Of a stretch of DNA of 64,000 bases, positions 51,937 through 60,213 are shown in pieces. Source of the DNA: Catellatospora vulcania. Its GTDB lineage: Bacteria > Actinomycetota > Actinomycetes > Mycobacteriales > Micromonosporaceae. The position numbers were made by a program, and so were the translations under genes. The first letter of the stretch is position 1, and the number at the start of each line of letters is the position of its first letter. A model generated the notes under the pieces. The model was not told where the DNA came from. It made no database searches and saw only the letters and a program-made list of their open reading frames with translations. The stretch spans positions 644,901-708,900 of the forward strand of contig NZ_ML769301.1 of assembly GCF_009720385.1 (NCBI RefSeq), written 5' to 3'.

Positions 51937-52313
51937 GCCTCGGGCGTGTCGCCCGCGGTCGGCAAGACTGCGCGTGGTGGCCACATCATCTGGGTTGTGG
52001 CCACAACCCAGATGATGTGGCCACCGGCCGTTGTCACCTGCCGGGGCGGTGACTACGGCATTGACGGCCTTCGCTTGTGTGCGTCCGAGCTGTCCCTTAA
52101 GCTCCGATCGGGAGCTTTCGCCGCGCTGAGCGTGGACGCCGGTCGCGTACTGGGCAGACGCGTTCCTCCACCGGCTGACGAGGCGGGTCCGCGCACCCCT
52201 GCGCCGACGCTCGAACGACCGGCGACGCGCACCTCCGCCACCGACCCCCGATCCCGGTCCATGATGTCGCCGTGGCCTTTGCCCGCGATGTCCAGTTCGT
52301 CAACGGAGACCCC
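51937..52313. other. Gene-free stretch of 377 bp between MFS and the secreted dehydrogenase
   Basis: Apart from the palindrome at 51976-52025 I see no supported gene. From ~52050 to 52313 codon use in all frames is unlike the neighbours, and the stretch probably contains the promoter of the secreted enzyme. No confident promoter hexamers are visible. Confidence 0.5.
51976..52025. terminator. Perfect 50-bp palindrome after the MFS gene
   Basis: Two 25-base arms (GGTGGCCACATCATCTGGGT... on the left), exact reverse complements with no loop, centred on TGGCCA. It lies 40 bases after the MFS stop and is long enough to act as a terminator or as a protein-binding dyad. Similar in style to the palindrome at 10697 but unrelated in sequence. 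Confidence 0.7.
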
Positions 52314-54311
52314 ATGAGAACCTCTCGACGCAGGCTGGCAGTCCTGCTGACCGCCACCATCGTCCTGGTCGCGGCGGGCGCCGTGACCGCCGTCAGCGCG
52401 CAGGCGGCCGCGGGCTGCCGCGTCACCTACACCGTTTCCAGCCAGTGGTCCGGCGGCTTCGGCGCCAACGTCAGCCTCACCAACCTCGGCGACCCGGTCA
52501 GCAGCTGGCAGGTCGGCTGGACCTTCGGGGCCGGGCAGACCATCACCCAGCTGTGGAACGGCAGCCACACCCAGTCCGGGAGCCAGGTCACGGTGAGAAA
52601 CGCCCCCTACAACGGGGCGCTGGCCACCAACGCGAGCACCGCCTTCGGATTCAACGGCAGCTGGACCGGCAGCAACCCGATCCCCACCACGTTCACCATG
52701 AACGGCGTAACCTGCACCGGCACGACCGTGCCGTCGTCCCCGCCACCTGGGGACACCCAGCCGCCGACGGTGCCCGGCAACTCCCGCGTCAGCAACCTGA
52801 CCTGCAACGCGGTCACGTTCGCCTGGAACGCCTCGACCGACAACGTGGGCGTCGCGTTCTACGACATCTACCACGACGGGCAGCAGATGACGTCGGTCGG
52901 CGGCGGCACGCTGTCGGCGAACCTGACCGTCGTGCCGGGCGCGACCTGGGGCCTGTACGTCAACGCGCGTGACGCCGCCGGCAACGTGTCCCAGGCCAGC
53001 TCGACGGTGACCGTCACGCCACCGCTGTGCCAGACGGACACCACGCCGCCGACGGCCGCGACCCAGCTCGCCGGCTCCGCCTCCGGCACGACGGTCACGC
53101 TGCAGTGGACGGCCGCGACCGACGACATCGGCGTGCGCGCCTACGACGTCTACCGCGGCTCCGCACTCGTCGGCACGGTCAGCGGCAACCCGCCCGCGAC
53201 CACGTTCATCGACAGCGGCCTGGCCGCGAACACCACCTACCAGTACCAGGTCAGGGCCCGTGACGCGGCGGGCAACACCGGGCCGCCGAGCAACACCGCG
53301 ACGGTCGCCACGACCGGCGGCTGCACCGTCTGCACGGTCACCCAGGTGGCCACCGACACCGACATCCCGTGGGGCCTGGCCACCCTGCCCGACGGCTCGA
53401 TCGTGTACTCGCGCCGCGACGCCCACGACATCGTCCGGCTCAACCCGGCCACGGGCGCGAAGACGACCCTGGGCACCGTGCCGAACACGCAGAGCACCGA
53501 GGGCGAGGGCGGCCTGCTGGGCATCGCGGTCGCGCCGACGTACGCCACGGACGGGTGGCTGTACGTCATGCACACCTCGCCGACCGACAACCGCATCGTG
53601 CGGATCCGGGTGGTCAACGACCGGCTCGACACCTCCACGCTCGCCGTGCTGGTCAGCGGCCTGGCGCGCAACAAGTACCACGACGGCGGGCGGCTGCGCT
53701 TCGGCCCGGACGGCAAGCTCTACGCCTCCTCCGGCGACGCGCAGAACGGGTCCTGGGCCCAGGACCGCAACCGCCTCGAAGGCAAGATCCTGCGGCTCAA
53801 CCCCGACGGCACCGTGCCCGCCGACAACCCGTTCGGCAACCTGGTCTGGAGCTACGGGCACCGCAACCCGCAGGGCCTGGCGTTCGACTCCCAGGGCCGG
53901 TTGTGGGAGCAGGAGTTCGGCAACACCGTCATGGACGAGACGAACCTGATCGAGCGGGGCGGCAACTACGGCTGGCCCGCCTGCGAGGGCACCACGGGCA
54001 CCTGCAACACGGCGGGTTTCCTCGCGCCCAAGCGCACCTACCCGACGTCGGAGGGCTCGTGCAGCGGCATCGCCATCGTGCGTGACGCGCTGTACGTGGC
54101 CTGCCTGCGCGGCACGCGGCTGTACCGGGCGGTGATCAGCGGGACGAGCCTGACCAGCGTGCAGTCGTACTTCGTCGGCACGTACGGCCGGCTGCGCACC
54201 GCAGAGCCGTCGCCCAGCGGCGGCATCTGGCTGACCACCTCGAACAACGGGGACAAGGACAGCGTGCCGAACAACAGCAACGAGCGCATCCTGCACGTCG
54301 CGCTGGGCTGA
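52314..54311 (+). CDS. Secreted CBM2-FnIII-FnIII-PQQ-type sugar dehydrogenase
   Basis: 665 residues. Signal peptide 1-32 (RTSRRR ... AQAAA); CBM2 (~33-135) with C35/C134 and W44, W65, W70 and W81 typical of cellulose-binding domains; two FnIII modules (~150-236, ~245-335); then a six-bladed sorbosone/soluble-glucose dehydrogenase domain (~340-665) with the DIPWGLATLPDGSIVYSRRD start. Exported, polysaccharide-bound oxidoreductase that could oxidise sugars released from plant or chitin polymers, with PQQ as cofactor by family analogy. ATG 52314 precedes a good signal peptide. Confidence 0.92.
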   Translation: MRTSRRRLAVLLTATIVLVAAGAVTAVSAQAAAGCRVTYTVSSQWSGGFGANVSLTNLGDPVSSWQVGWTFGAGQTITQLWNGSHTQSGSQVTVRNAPYNGALATNASTAFGFNGSWTGSNPIPTTFTMNGVTCTGTTVPSSPPPGDTQPPTVPGNSRVSNLTCNAVTFAWNASTDNVGVAFYDIYHDGQQMTSVGGGTLSANLTVVPGATWGLYVNARDAAGNVSQASSTVTVTPPLCQTDTTPPTAATQLAGSASGTTVTLQWTAATDDIGVRAYDVYRGSALVGTVSGNPPATTFIDSGLAANTTYQYQVRARDAAGNTGPPSNTATVATTGGCTVCTVTQVATDTDIPWGLATLPDGSIVYSRRDAHDIVRLNPATGAKTTLGTVPNTQSTEGEGGLLGIAVAPTYATDGWLYVMHTSPTDNRIVRIRVVNDRLDTSTLAVLVSGLARNKYHDGGRLRFGPDGKLYASSGDAQNGSWAQDRNRLEGKILRLNPDGTVPADNPFGNLVWSYGHRNPQGLAFDSQGRLWEQEFGNTVMDETNLIERGGNYGWPACEGTTGTCNTAGFLAPKRTYPTSEGSCSGIAIVRDALYVACLRGTRLYRAVISGTSLTSVQSYFVGTYGRLRTAEPSPSGGIWLTTSNNGDKDSVPNNSNERILHVALG

Positions 54312-54318
54312 GGCGGCC

Positions 54319-54351
54319 GTGCCGGGAGCGGAGCGGCTCCGCTCCCGGCAC
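54319..54351 (+). terminator. Terminator after the PQQ dehydrogenase
   Basis: GTGCCGGGAGCGGAGC / GCTCCGCTCCCGGCAC, perfect 16-bp inverted repeat with a single unpaired base, 7 bases after the stop. The loop must open a few pairs, leaving a ~14-bp stem. Confidence 0.75.
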
Positions 54352-54433
54352 GAGCGCGTTCGGGATCTTCGATCACCGTCCACCGACGATTCGCCGCGCG
54401 GCCATATGCGGGAACCTCCGCTGCGCCTAACAT

Positions 54434-54461
54434 CTGCATCCATCTATCGAATCGGATGCAG
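54434..54461 (+). promoter_or_regulatory. Inverted repeat just upstream of the RBS of the 335-aa secreted protein
   Basis: CTGCATCC-12 bases-GGATGCAG, 8-bp perfect stem, ending 11 bases before the start codon and abutting the GGGAG ribosome site. May act as operator or translational control; untested. Confidence 0.4.
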
Positions 54462-54472
54462 GGAGAGCAATC

Positions 54473-55480
54473 ATGCTCGACAGGGTCAGGATCACCGGGC
54501 GATCCCTGGTGGTGGCCGTGCTGACGGCGGCGCTCACGACCGCCGGGCTGGCCGCCCCCACACCGGCGGGCGCGGCGGTCACCCGGGCACAGCTCGCGCT
54601 GCGCTGGGCGCCGATCCACTATCAGGACGTCGACGCCACCGGCAGCCACGCGCTGAGCGGGAAGTCGGACTACATCACGAAGGTCGACTTCGACGGCGAC
54701 CTCAACGGGCGCAACAACTGGGACCGCACCGGCCAGGCCGGGGTGTCGCTGGCCGCGCACGCCTACTACTCCGTCGTGGAGACCAGCACCCACTGGTACC
54801 TCACCTACCTGTTCTTCCACCCGCGTGACTGGACCGACCACCCGTTCTTCGAGACCGAGCACGAGAACGACGGCGAGGGCGTGCTGCTGGTCGTCGAGCG
54901 CGACGGCTCCGACTACGGCGTGCTGCGCGCCGCGGTGACGGTGGCGCACAGCGACTTCTTCTCCTACACCCCGTCGGGCAGCACCTGGTCCAGTGGCCGG
55001 GAGAGCGTCGACGGCACCCTGCAGCTGCAGTCCTCGCCGCACGACGGCTTCCTGCACCCGGTCACCGCACAGGAGGCCAAGGGCCATGGGCTCAAGGCGT
55101 ACCCGCAGTACAACATCGACGGTGACGGCCTGGTCTACTTCCCGTCGACCGTCGCCGAGACGCCCGCCAACGGCAACGACCGCGACGTGCGCTACCAGCT
55201 GATCGACATCTTCGCCGCCGGCGGGCTGTGGGCGCAGCGGGCCAACACCAGCCTGTTCGCGAGCGCGGGCACGTTCGCCGGGGACGACTCCGGCGACTGC
55301 GGCGACGGCACCTACGACTGCAGCACCAACTCGGCCAATGCGCCGTGGGGCTGGGACGACGGGAACGACCTGCCGGGCCGAGGGCAGCTCGCCACCGACC
55401 CCGCGAAGGTGTCGGTGGAATACTTCACGATCTCGGGGACGTTCTCGCGCAGCTACACCGACAACCCCTACCAGGGCTGA
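54473..55480 (+). CDS. Secreted protein of unknown function, 335 aa
   Basis: 335 residues with a signal peptide (MLDRVRITGRSLVVAVLTAA... cleaved near AGAA, ~35). The mature part is Asp/Tyr/His-rich: IHYQDVDATGSHALSGKSDYITKVDFDGDLNGRNNWDRTGQ, FFHPRDWTDHPFF, EHENDGEGVLLVV, and later DGDGLVYFPSTVAE, with D-x-D-x-D-G-like loops that could bind calcium. It resembles secreted Vps62-like proteins in outline, but I cannot confirm that family. No catalytic motif seen. Own promoter region with an upstream hairpin, and a terminator afterwards. Confidence 0.75.
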   Translation: MLDRVRITGRSLVVAVLTAALTTAGLAAPTPAGAAVTRAQLALRWAPIHYQDVDATGSHALSGKSDYITKVDFDGDLNGRNNWDRTGQAGVSLAAHAYYSVVETSTHWYLTYLFFHPRDWTDHPFFETEHENDGEGVLLVVERDGSDYGVLRAAVTVAHSDFFSYTPSGSTWSSGRESVDGTLQLQSSPHDGFLHPVTAQEAKGHGLKAYPQYNIDGDGLVYFPSTVAETPANGNDRDVRYQLIDIFAAGGLWAQRANTSLFASAGTFAGDDSGDCGDGTYDCSTNSANAPWGWDDGNDLPGRGQLATDPAKVSVEYFTISGTFSRSYTDNPYQG

Positions 55481-55484
55481 GCGC

Positions 55485-55525
55485 CCCCGGGTGCCCTCTC
55501 CCCGGCGGGGCGTGGGCACCCGGGG
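55485..55525. terminator. Terminator between convergent secreted protein and SARP genes
   Basis: CCCCGGGTGCCC / GGGCACCCGGGG, 12-bp stem; the 17-base loop holds its own small CCCCGGCGGGG hairpin. It lies between the two stop codons at 55480 and 55537. Confidence 0.65.
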
Positions 55526-55536
55526 CGTCGCCCGGG

Positions 55537-58440
55537 TCAGTGAGGCGTTGCGGTGCGATCTCGATCCAGCACCGACGCCGGTCCGTCTCCCGACTGACGT
55601 TGCTGGATCGTCAGCAGGCGACTACGCGCCTGACCGGACCTGCCGAGCCCGAAGTACATCGTGCCGGCCAGGTACTGGTCGAGTGTCCGCCCGTACACCT
55701 CGCCGAGCCGGTGGCAGATCCTCTCGGACTCCCGAAGCAGCGTGGCGGCGCGATCGATCTCACCGAGTTCCCACGCCACTTCACCCAGCACGCTGGCGGC
55801 ATGGGCGCACGCCATCTGATCGTCGTACCGGTGGCTCAACGCGTGTGACGCGGTCAGGTGTTCCTCTGCTGCTGTCAGGTCACCGGCCAAGAAGGCGGTG
55901 CTTCCCAGCCCGCGTAGTGCCTGAACCTGCCCGCGAAGGTAATTCGTGGTCCGGGCGGTGCGCAGCGCGGCGGAGAAGCGCTCGCCTGCCAGCGGCCACT
56001 GGGCCATATCCATATGGACCATGCCGACAAGGTAGCTGATGTACGACGAGGTGCGCAGGGAACAGGTCTCGTCGACCAGCTCGGCAGCCCGGCCCAGCCG
56101 GGCGAACGCGCTGCCGAGATCGCCGGTCATCCGGTCCAGGTGCGCGAGACCGCATTCACACACGGCCTCGCCCTGGCGGTCCCGAAGTTCGCTGAAGAGC
56201 TGCCGGGCCTCGGTGAGATAGCGGCGTGACGCCTCCTTCTGGTCGACGATCGCGGACAGCTCGCCCAGTCCCTGGGTCATCGCGGCCGTCCCGGGGAGGT
56301 CCGCGGCCTGCCGGACGGCCGCCAGCGCGAGATGGTGCGTGTGCCGCCAGTCGTCATACGTGCCCCGCGTCTCGAAGTATCCGACTGCGGCGCGGGCCAG
56401 CCGCCACGCGTGGGAGCTGTGACCGCCGGCGGCCGCCGCCGCGACCGTCGCGACGTAGCCGGGCATCTCAGCGGCCCACCAGGCGGATGGGTCGCCGAGC
56501 AGTTGCTCGTACAGCGCGGGAAGCCAGGGGCGGCGCCGTGAGGCGGGCGTGGGATCGAGGTAGCCGTGCGGTGAGCGCCGTTCGGCCTCCTCCGCCATGG
56601 CCAGCCATCCGTCGAGAAACCTGGTCCAGCAGGCGGCTCGCTCACCCTCCGGCAGGACCTGTTCGGCTTCCTGCCGGGCGAACAACCGCACCAGATCATG
56701 CAGCCGGTAGCGCAGCTGCCCCAGGGCATCATGACCGACCACCTCGAGCAGGTGGGCGTCGACCAGTTGCTCCAGCAGCGCGCGGGCGGTGTCGGGGTCG
56801 GTGTCCAGGACGGCGGCGGCGGTCCAGCCCGGAAAGTCGGCGGCGGGCAGCAGCCCGAGCCTGCGGAGCAGGTCTGCCGCAGGGGGCGTCTGGGTCCGAT
56901 AGCTGATCGCCAGGCTGGCATGTATGGCCAGATCGCCATGGCTCAACTGGTCGAGCCGGCCGCGCTCATCGGACAGGGATTCGACCAGATCGCTGACGTT
57001 CCAGTGCGGACGATGCGCGAGACGGGCACCCGCCACCTGCAACGCCAGCGGCAGCCGGGCGCAGAGCTCGATCAGCCGATGCGCGGCCCGGCAATCGACG
57101 TCGACCTGTTGGGCACTGCTGACCTGGCGCAGCAGGGCAAGCGCATCCGCTGGACTCAGCTCACGCAGCCGCAGCCGCCGGCTGGTGTCGAGACCGCCGA
57201 GCGCGCTACGACTGGTCACGACCACCGCGGACCGGCCGGTCCCGGGCAGCAGTGGCCGGACCTGCCGCTCGTCGGTCGCGTTGTCCAGCACGATGAGCAC
57301 CCGGCGCCCCATCAACGTCTCCCGGAACAGCGCAGCCCGTTCGTCGAGCCCGTCCGGTATCGCGCTGTCCGCGACGTCCAGTGTGCGGAGGAACTGCGCC
57401 AACACCTCGGCCGGGTCGGCCTGGCGTTCGTCGAGACCGCGCAGGTGGGCGAAAAGCTGGCCGTCAGGAAACTGCTCCCGCAGCTGATGTGCGACGTGCA
57501 CGGCCAGTGCCGTCTTTCCTATGCCGCCCATGCCGTATATCGAGACGATCGCCGGTGTCGGCGTGACGGCGTCGGCCGTGGACATGATCGCGTTGCGGAT
57601 CGTGCGGATGTCGCCGGTCCTGCCGACATAGGCCTGCCGATCGCGGGGCAGCTGACATGGCGCCGCCGATTCCGGCGACGTGGCAAACGGCCCGGGGGCC
57701 GGGCGCGACCCGCCCCGCAGCAGCTGTACGTGCAGCGCCTGTAGTTCCGGCCCGGGCTCGTCACCCAGTTCCGAAGCGAGGCGGCTTCGCAGCTGTGCGA
57801 AACACGCCAGCGCGGCGCCTCGTTCGCCGGACTGGTCGAGGGCGCGCATCAGCTGGCCCACCGGTCTTTCGGCCAGCGGATTCGCACTGACCATCGCGGT
57901 CAACTCGTTCACCAACCCCCGGCCTTGACCGAGCCGCAGCTCCACATCGATGCGGTCGGCGACCACGTTGAGCCGTTGCCGCTCCAGGCTGTGCCGCATC
58001 CGTTCCATCCAAGCACCTGGCAGCCCGGCCAACGCGGGTCCACGCCACAGCTTGAGCGCCGCCCGCAGCAGCGCGGCCCGACCTGCGTCGTGATCGTGCG
58101 GCAGGTCCCTTGCCTGGTCGACCATCTCCCGAAATTGCGACAGGTCCGATTCGACCTTCGGCGCCACCAGTTGGTATCCGAAGCTGGCGCGCCGGATCTG
58201 GACCAGCCCATCGGTGCGCCGCAACGCCGCCCGCAGGCGACTGACATAGGTGTAGAGGACTTCGCGGCCGTGCACGGGCGGATCGTCATCCCACACCCGC
58301 TCGGCCAGCGCCTCAGCCGGCACCACATCGGGAGCCGAGAGCAGCAGGACGGCGAGCACCGCACGCTGCTTCATAGGACCGATAAGGACATTCGCTCCGC
58401 TGGAGTGCAACTCCAGCGGTCCAAGCATGCGGAACTGCAT
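55537..58440 (-). CDS. SARP-family regulator with BTAD, NB-ARC and TPR domains (AfsR-like)
   Basis: 967 residues from ATG 58440 (MQFRMLGPLELHS, the natural SARP start; the frame is open further upstream). Order: OmpR-like winged helix (~1-95), BTAD (~98-245), NB-ARC ATPase with Walker A GMGGIGKT at 303-310 and VLIVLDN Walker B near 400, then C-terminal TPR-like helices (~720-930). Large SARPs of this plan (AfsR type) activate secondary metabolism or differentiation genes in response to ATP and phosphorylation. Four SARP-style heptads lie in its own promoter. Divergent from two secreted peptidoglycan hydrolases, which are likely targets. Confidence 0.93.
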   Translation of the reverse strand: MQFRMLGPLELHSSGANVLIGPMKQRAVLAVLLLSAPDVVPAEALAERVWDDDPPVHGREVLYTYVSRLRAALRRTDGLVQIRRASFGYQLVAPKVESDLSQFREMVDQARDLPHDHDAGRAALLRAALKLWRGPALAGLPGAWMERMRHSLERQRLNVVADRIDVELRLGQGRGLVNELTAMVSANPLAERPVGQLMRALDQSGERGAALACFAQLRSRLASELGDEPGPELQALHVQLLRGGSRPAPGPFATSPESAAPCQLPRDRQAYVGRTGDIRTIRNAIMSTADAVTPTPAIVSIYGMGGIGKTALAVHVAHQLREQFPDGQLFAHLRGLDERQADPAEVLAQFLRTLDVADSAIPDGLDERAALFRETLMGRRVLIVLDNATDERQVRPLLPGTGRSAVVVTSRSALGGLDTSRRLRLRELSPADALALLRQVSSAQQVDVDCRAAHRLIELCARLPLALQVAGARLAHRPHWNVSDLVESLSDERGRLDQLSHGDLAIHASLAISYRTQTPPAADLLRRLGLLPAADFPGWTAAAVLDTDPDTARALLEQLVDAHLLEVVGHDALGQLRYRLHDLVRLFARQEAEQVLPEGERAACWTRFLDGWLAMAEEAERRSPHGYLDPTPASRRRPWLPALYEQLLGDPSAWWAAEMPGYVATVAAAAAGGHSSHAWRLARAAVGYFETRGTYDDWRHTHHLALAAVRQAADLPGTAAMTQGLGELSAIVDQKEASRRYLTEARQLFSELRDRQGEAVCECGLAHLDRMTGDLGSAFARLGRAAELVDETCSLRTSSYISYLVGMVHMDMAQWPLAGERFSAALRTARTTNYLRGQVQALRGLGSTAFLAGDLTAAEEHLTASHALSHRYDDQMACAHAASVLGEVAWELGEIDRAATLLRESERICHRLGEVYGRTLDQYLAGTMYFGLGRSGQARSRLLTIQQRQSGDGPASVLDRDRTATPH

Positions 58441-58488
58441 CGCTTTCTGTGCTCCCCGTGTGAACAACACCTGACTCGAACGATCCGC

Positions 58489-58541
58489 ACCTAACCAGGC
58501 CGTCAAGGCGCACGCAAGGTTCCTGAAAGGACGATGAAAGT
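58489..58541 (-). promoter_or_regulatory. SARP heptad repeat array and -10 element of the regulator's own promoter
   Basis: On the plus strand: TCAAGGC (58503), GCAAGGT (58514), TGAAAGG (58524) and TGAAAGT (58535), start-to-start 11, 10 and 11 bases, one helix turn. Reading the minus strand, the last heptad is followed after exactly 8 bases by TTAGGT (58494-58489), a plausible -10. An 8-base gap between SARP heptads and the -10 is the known activator arrangement. About 40 bases remain to the ATG. Confidence 0.65.
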
Positions 58542-58730
58542 TCGCGGGCGCAGAGTCGGTGATGCATCTCCGGCCAGGCGGAGACGCGTCGCCGTCCACT
58601 CGTTCTGTTCCGGCCTCATCGCTGCACGTCAGCTGCCGTGGCCGACGGACTGCGTCGCCTGTCGCCGGCTGGCCGACACGCGGTTGACGAACGTCCGCTG
58701 CGACAAAACGATCGAGGGGCTTGCACTTTC

Positions 58731-60194
58731 ATGCAAAGAAACAACAACCGCCGGCTACTCGCCGCCGCGCTGACCGTTCTCGCCGCGGTCGCGCTCGGGG
58801 CGATGTCGGCGACGCCCGCCCATGCCGCCCCGGCGATGCCGGCCTTGGCGCCGGGCGCCTCCGACTACGTCAAGAACGATCCGCAGAAGACGTGTGACCC
58901 CAGCAACAAGCCCGGACCTGTCAGCTTCAAGAACCTGCTGATCCAGACGTACGGGTCACGCAGCTGGAACATCGGGCGTTCGTGCAGCGAAGCAGGAACC
59001 AGCGAGCACAAAGAAGGACGCGCCCTGGACTTCGGCTTCGACGCCGACAACGCGACCCAGCGGGCGCAGGCCTACGACCTCATCAACTGGCTGTTCGCCA
59101 CCGACCAGCACGGCAACCGTCATGCCGTTGCCCGCCACCTGGGTCTGATGTACGTCATCTGGGACCGCAAGATCTGGGGCGCCTACAACGGGCCGTACAG
59201 CGAGCGGACCTACTCCTGCGACGGCACGCCGAGCGGCTGCCACACCAATCACATCCACTTCAGCTTCAGCTGGAGCGGCGCCCTGCAGCAGACGAGCTGG
59301 TGGACCGGGCGGGCGAACCGGCCGGCTTTCGAGGCGAGCAGCGCGAACGGTTGGCAGAACCTGCCGACCGGCATCGGCGGCGCAACGCGGCTGGCCGCGA
59401 TGACGGTCGGCACCAACAAGTACGTCTACACGCTGGTCAACGGCAGTGTGTACGAGGCGAGTAGCGCCAACGGCTGGCAGAACCTGCCGACCGGCATCGG
59501 CGGCGCGTCAGCGGTCGCCGCGATGTCGGTGGGCACGACGAAGTACGTCTACACGCTGGTCAACGGCAGCGTGTTCGAGGCGAGCAGCGCCAACGGCTGG
59601 CAGAACCTGCCGACCGGCATCGGCGGCGGTCGAGCGTCGGCGCTTGCCGTGATGTCCGTCAACGGCACCAAGTACATCTACAGCGTCATCGACGGCAGCG
59701 TGTTCGAGGCGAGCAGCGCCAACGGCTGGCAGAACCTGCCGACCGGCATCGGCGGCGGTCGAGCGTCGGCGCTTGCCGTGATGTCCGTCAACGGCACCAA
59801 GTACATCTACAGCGTCATCGACGGTGGCGTGTTCGAGGCGAGCAGCGCCAACGGCTGGCAGAACCTGCCGACCGGCATCGGCGGCGGTCGAGCGTCGGCG
59901 CTTGCCGTGATGTCCGTCAACGGCACCAAGTACATCTACAGCGTCATCGACGGTGGCGTGTTCGAGGCGAGCAGCGCCAACGGCTGGCAGAACCTGCCCA
60001 CCGGCATCAGCCTCGCGTCCACGGTCGCCGCGATGTCCGTCGGCACCACCAAGTACGTCTACACCGTCGTCGACGGTGGCGTGTACGAGGCGAGCAGCGC
60101 CAACGGCTGGCAGAACCAGCCCACCGGCATCGGCGGCGCGTTCGCGCTGACCGCCATGTCCGTCAACGGCACCAAGTTCATCTACGACATCTGA
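58731..60194 (+). CDS. Secreted M15-type peptidase-like protein with seven propeller-like repeats
   Basis: 487 residues. A signal peptide (MQRNNNRRLLAAALTVLAAV...ATPAHA, ~32) precedes a ~150-residue domain with H93-x-x-G-x-A-x-D100 (HKEGRALD) and H174-x-H176 (NHIHFS), the zinc ligand pattern of M15/VanY-type D-Ala-D-Ala or DD-endopeptidase proteins. Residues ~200-487 are seven tandem repeats of 41 or 43 residues (F/Y-E-A-S-S-A-N-G-W-Q-N-L-P-T-G...), probably forming a seven-bladed beta-propeller or lectin-like array. Acts outside the cell, on peptidoglycan by inference. Next to SARP heptads; the following gene shares the repeats. Confidence 0.9.
   Translation: MQRNNNRRLLAAALTVLAAVALGAMSATPAHAAPAMPALAPGASDYVKNDPQKTCDPSNKPGPVSFKNLLIQTYGSRSWNIGRSCSEAGTSEHKEGRALDFGFDADNATQRAQAYDLINWLFATDQHGNRHAVARHLGLMYVIWDRKIWGAYNGPYSERTYSCDGTPSGCHTNHIHFSFSWSGALQQTSWWTGRANRPAFEASSANGWQNLPTGIGGATRLAAMTVGTNKYVYTLVNGSVYEASSANGWQNLPTGIGGASAVAAMSVGTTKYVYTLVNGSVFEASSANGWQNLPTGIGGGRASALAVMSVNGTKYIYSVIDGSVFEASSANGWQNLPTGIGGGRASALAVMSVNGTKYIYSVIDGGVFEASSANGWQNLPTGIGGGRASALAVMSVNGTKYIYSVIDGGVFEASSANGWQNLPTGISLASTVAAMSVGTTKYVYTVVDGGVYEASSANGWQNQPTGIGGAFALTAMSVNGTKFIYDI
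59328..60194 (+). repeat. Seven in-frame tandem repeats, 123 or 129 bp each
   Basis: Repeat starts (TTC or TAC codon before GAGGCGAGCAGC): 59328, 59451, 59574, 59703, 59832, 59961, 60084. Periods are 123, 123, 129, 129, 129, 123. The three 129-bp units share the GGTCGAGCG insert (Gly-Arg) and are almost identical at DNA level, so they arose by recent duplication. Confidence 0.95.
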
Positions 60195-60213
60195 CGAAGG
60201 AATCAACCCCCTC

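Noticed and set aside
58397..58419. 9-bp inverted repeat CCGCTGGAG-TGCAA-CTCCAGCGG in the first codons of the SARP gene
   Set aside because: Within conserved coding sequence (PLELHSSGAN); may be chance, and no regulatory logic is evident.
58441..58599. N-terminal extension of the SARP regulator to 58599
   Set aside because: The extension would run through the heptad array and -10; SARP proteins begin at the MQFRMLGPLELH segment.
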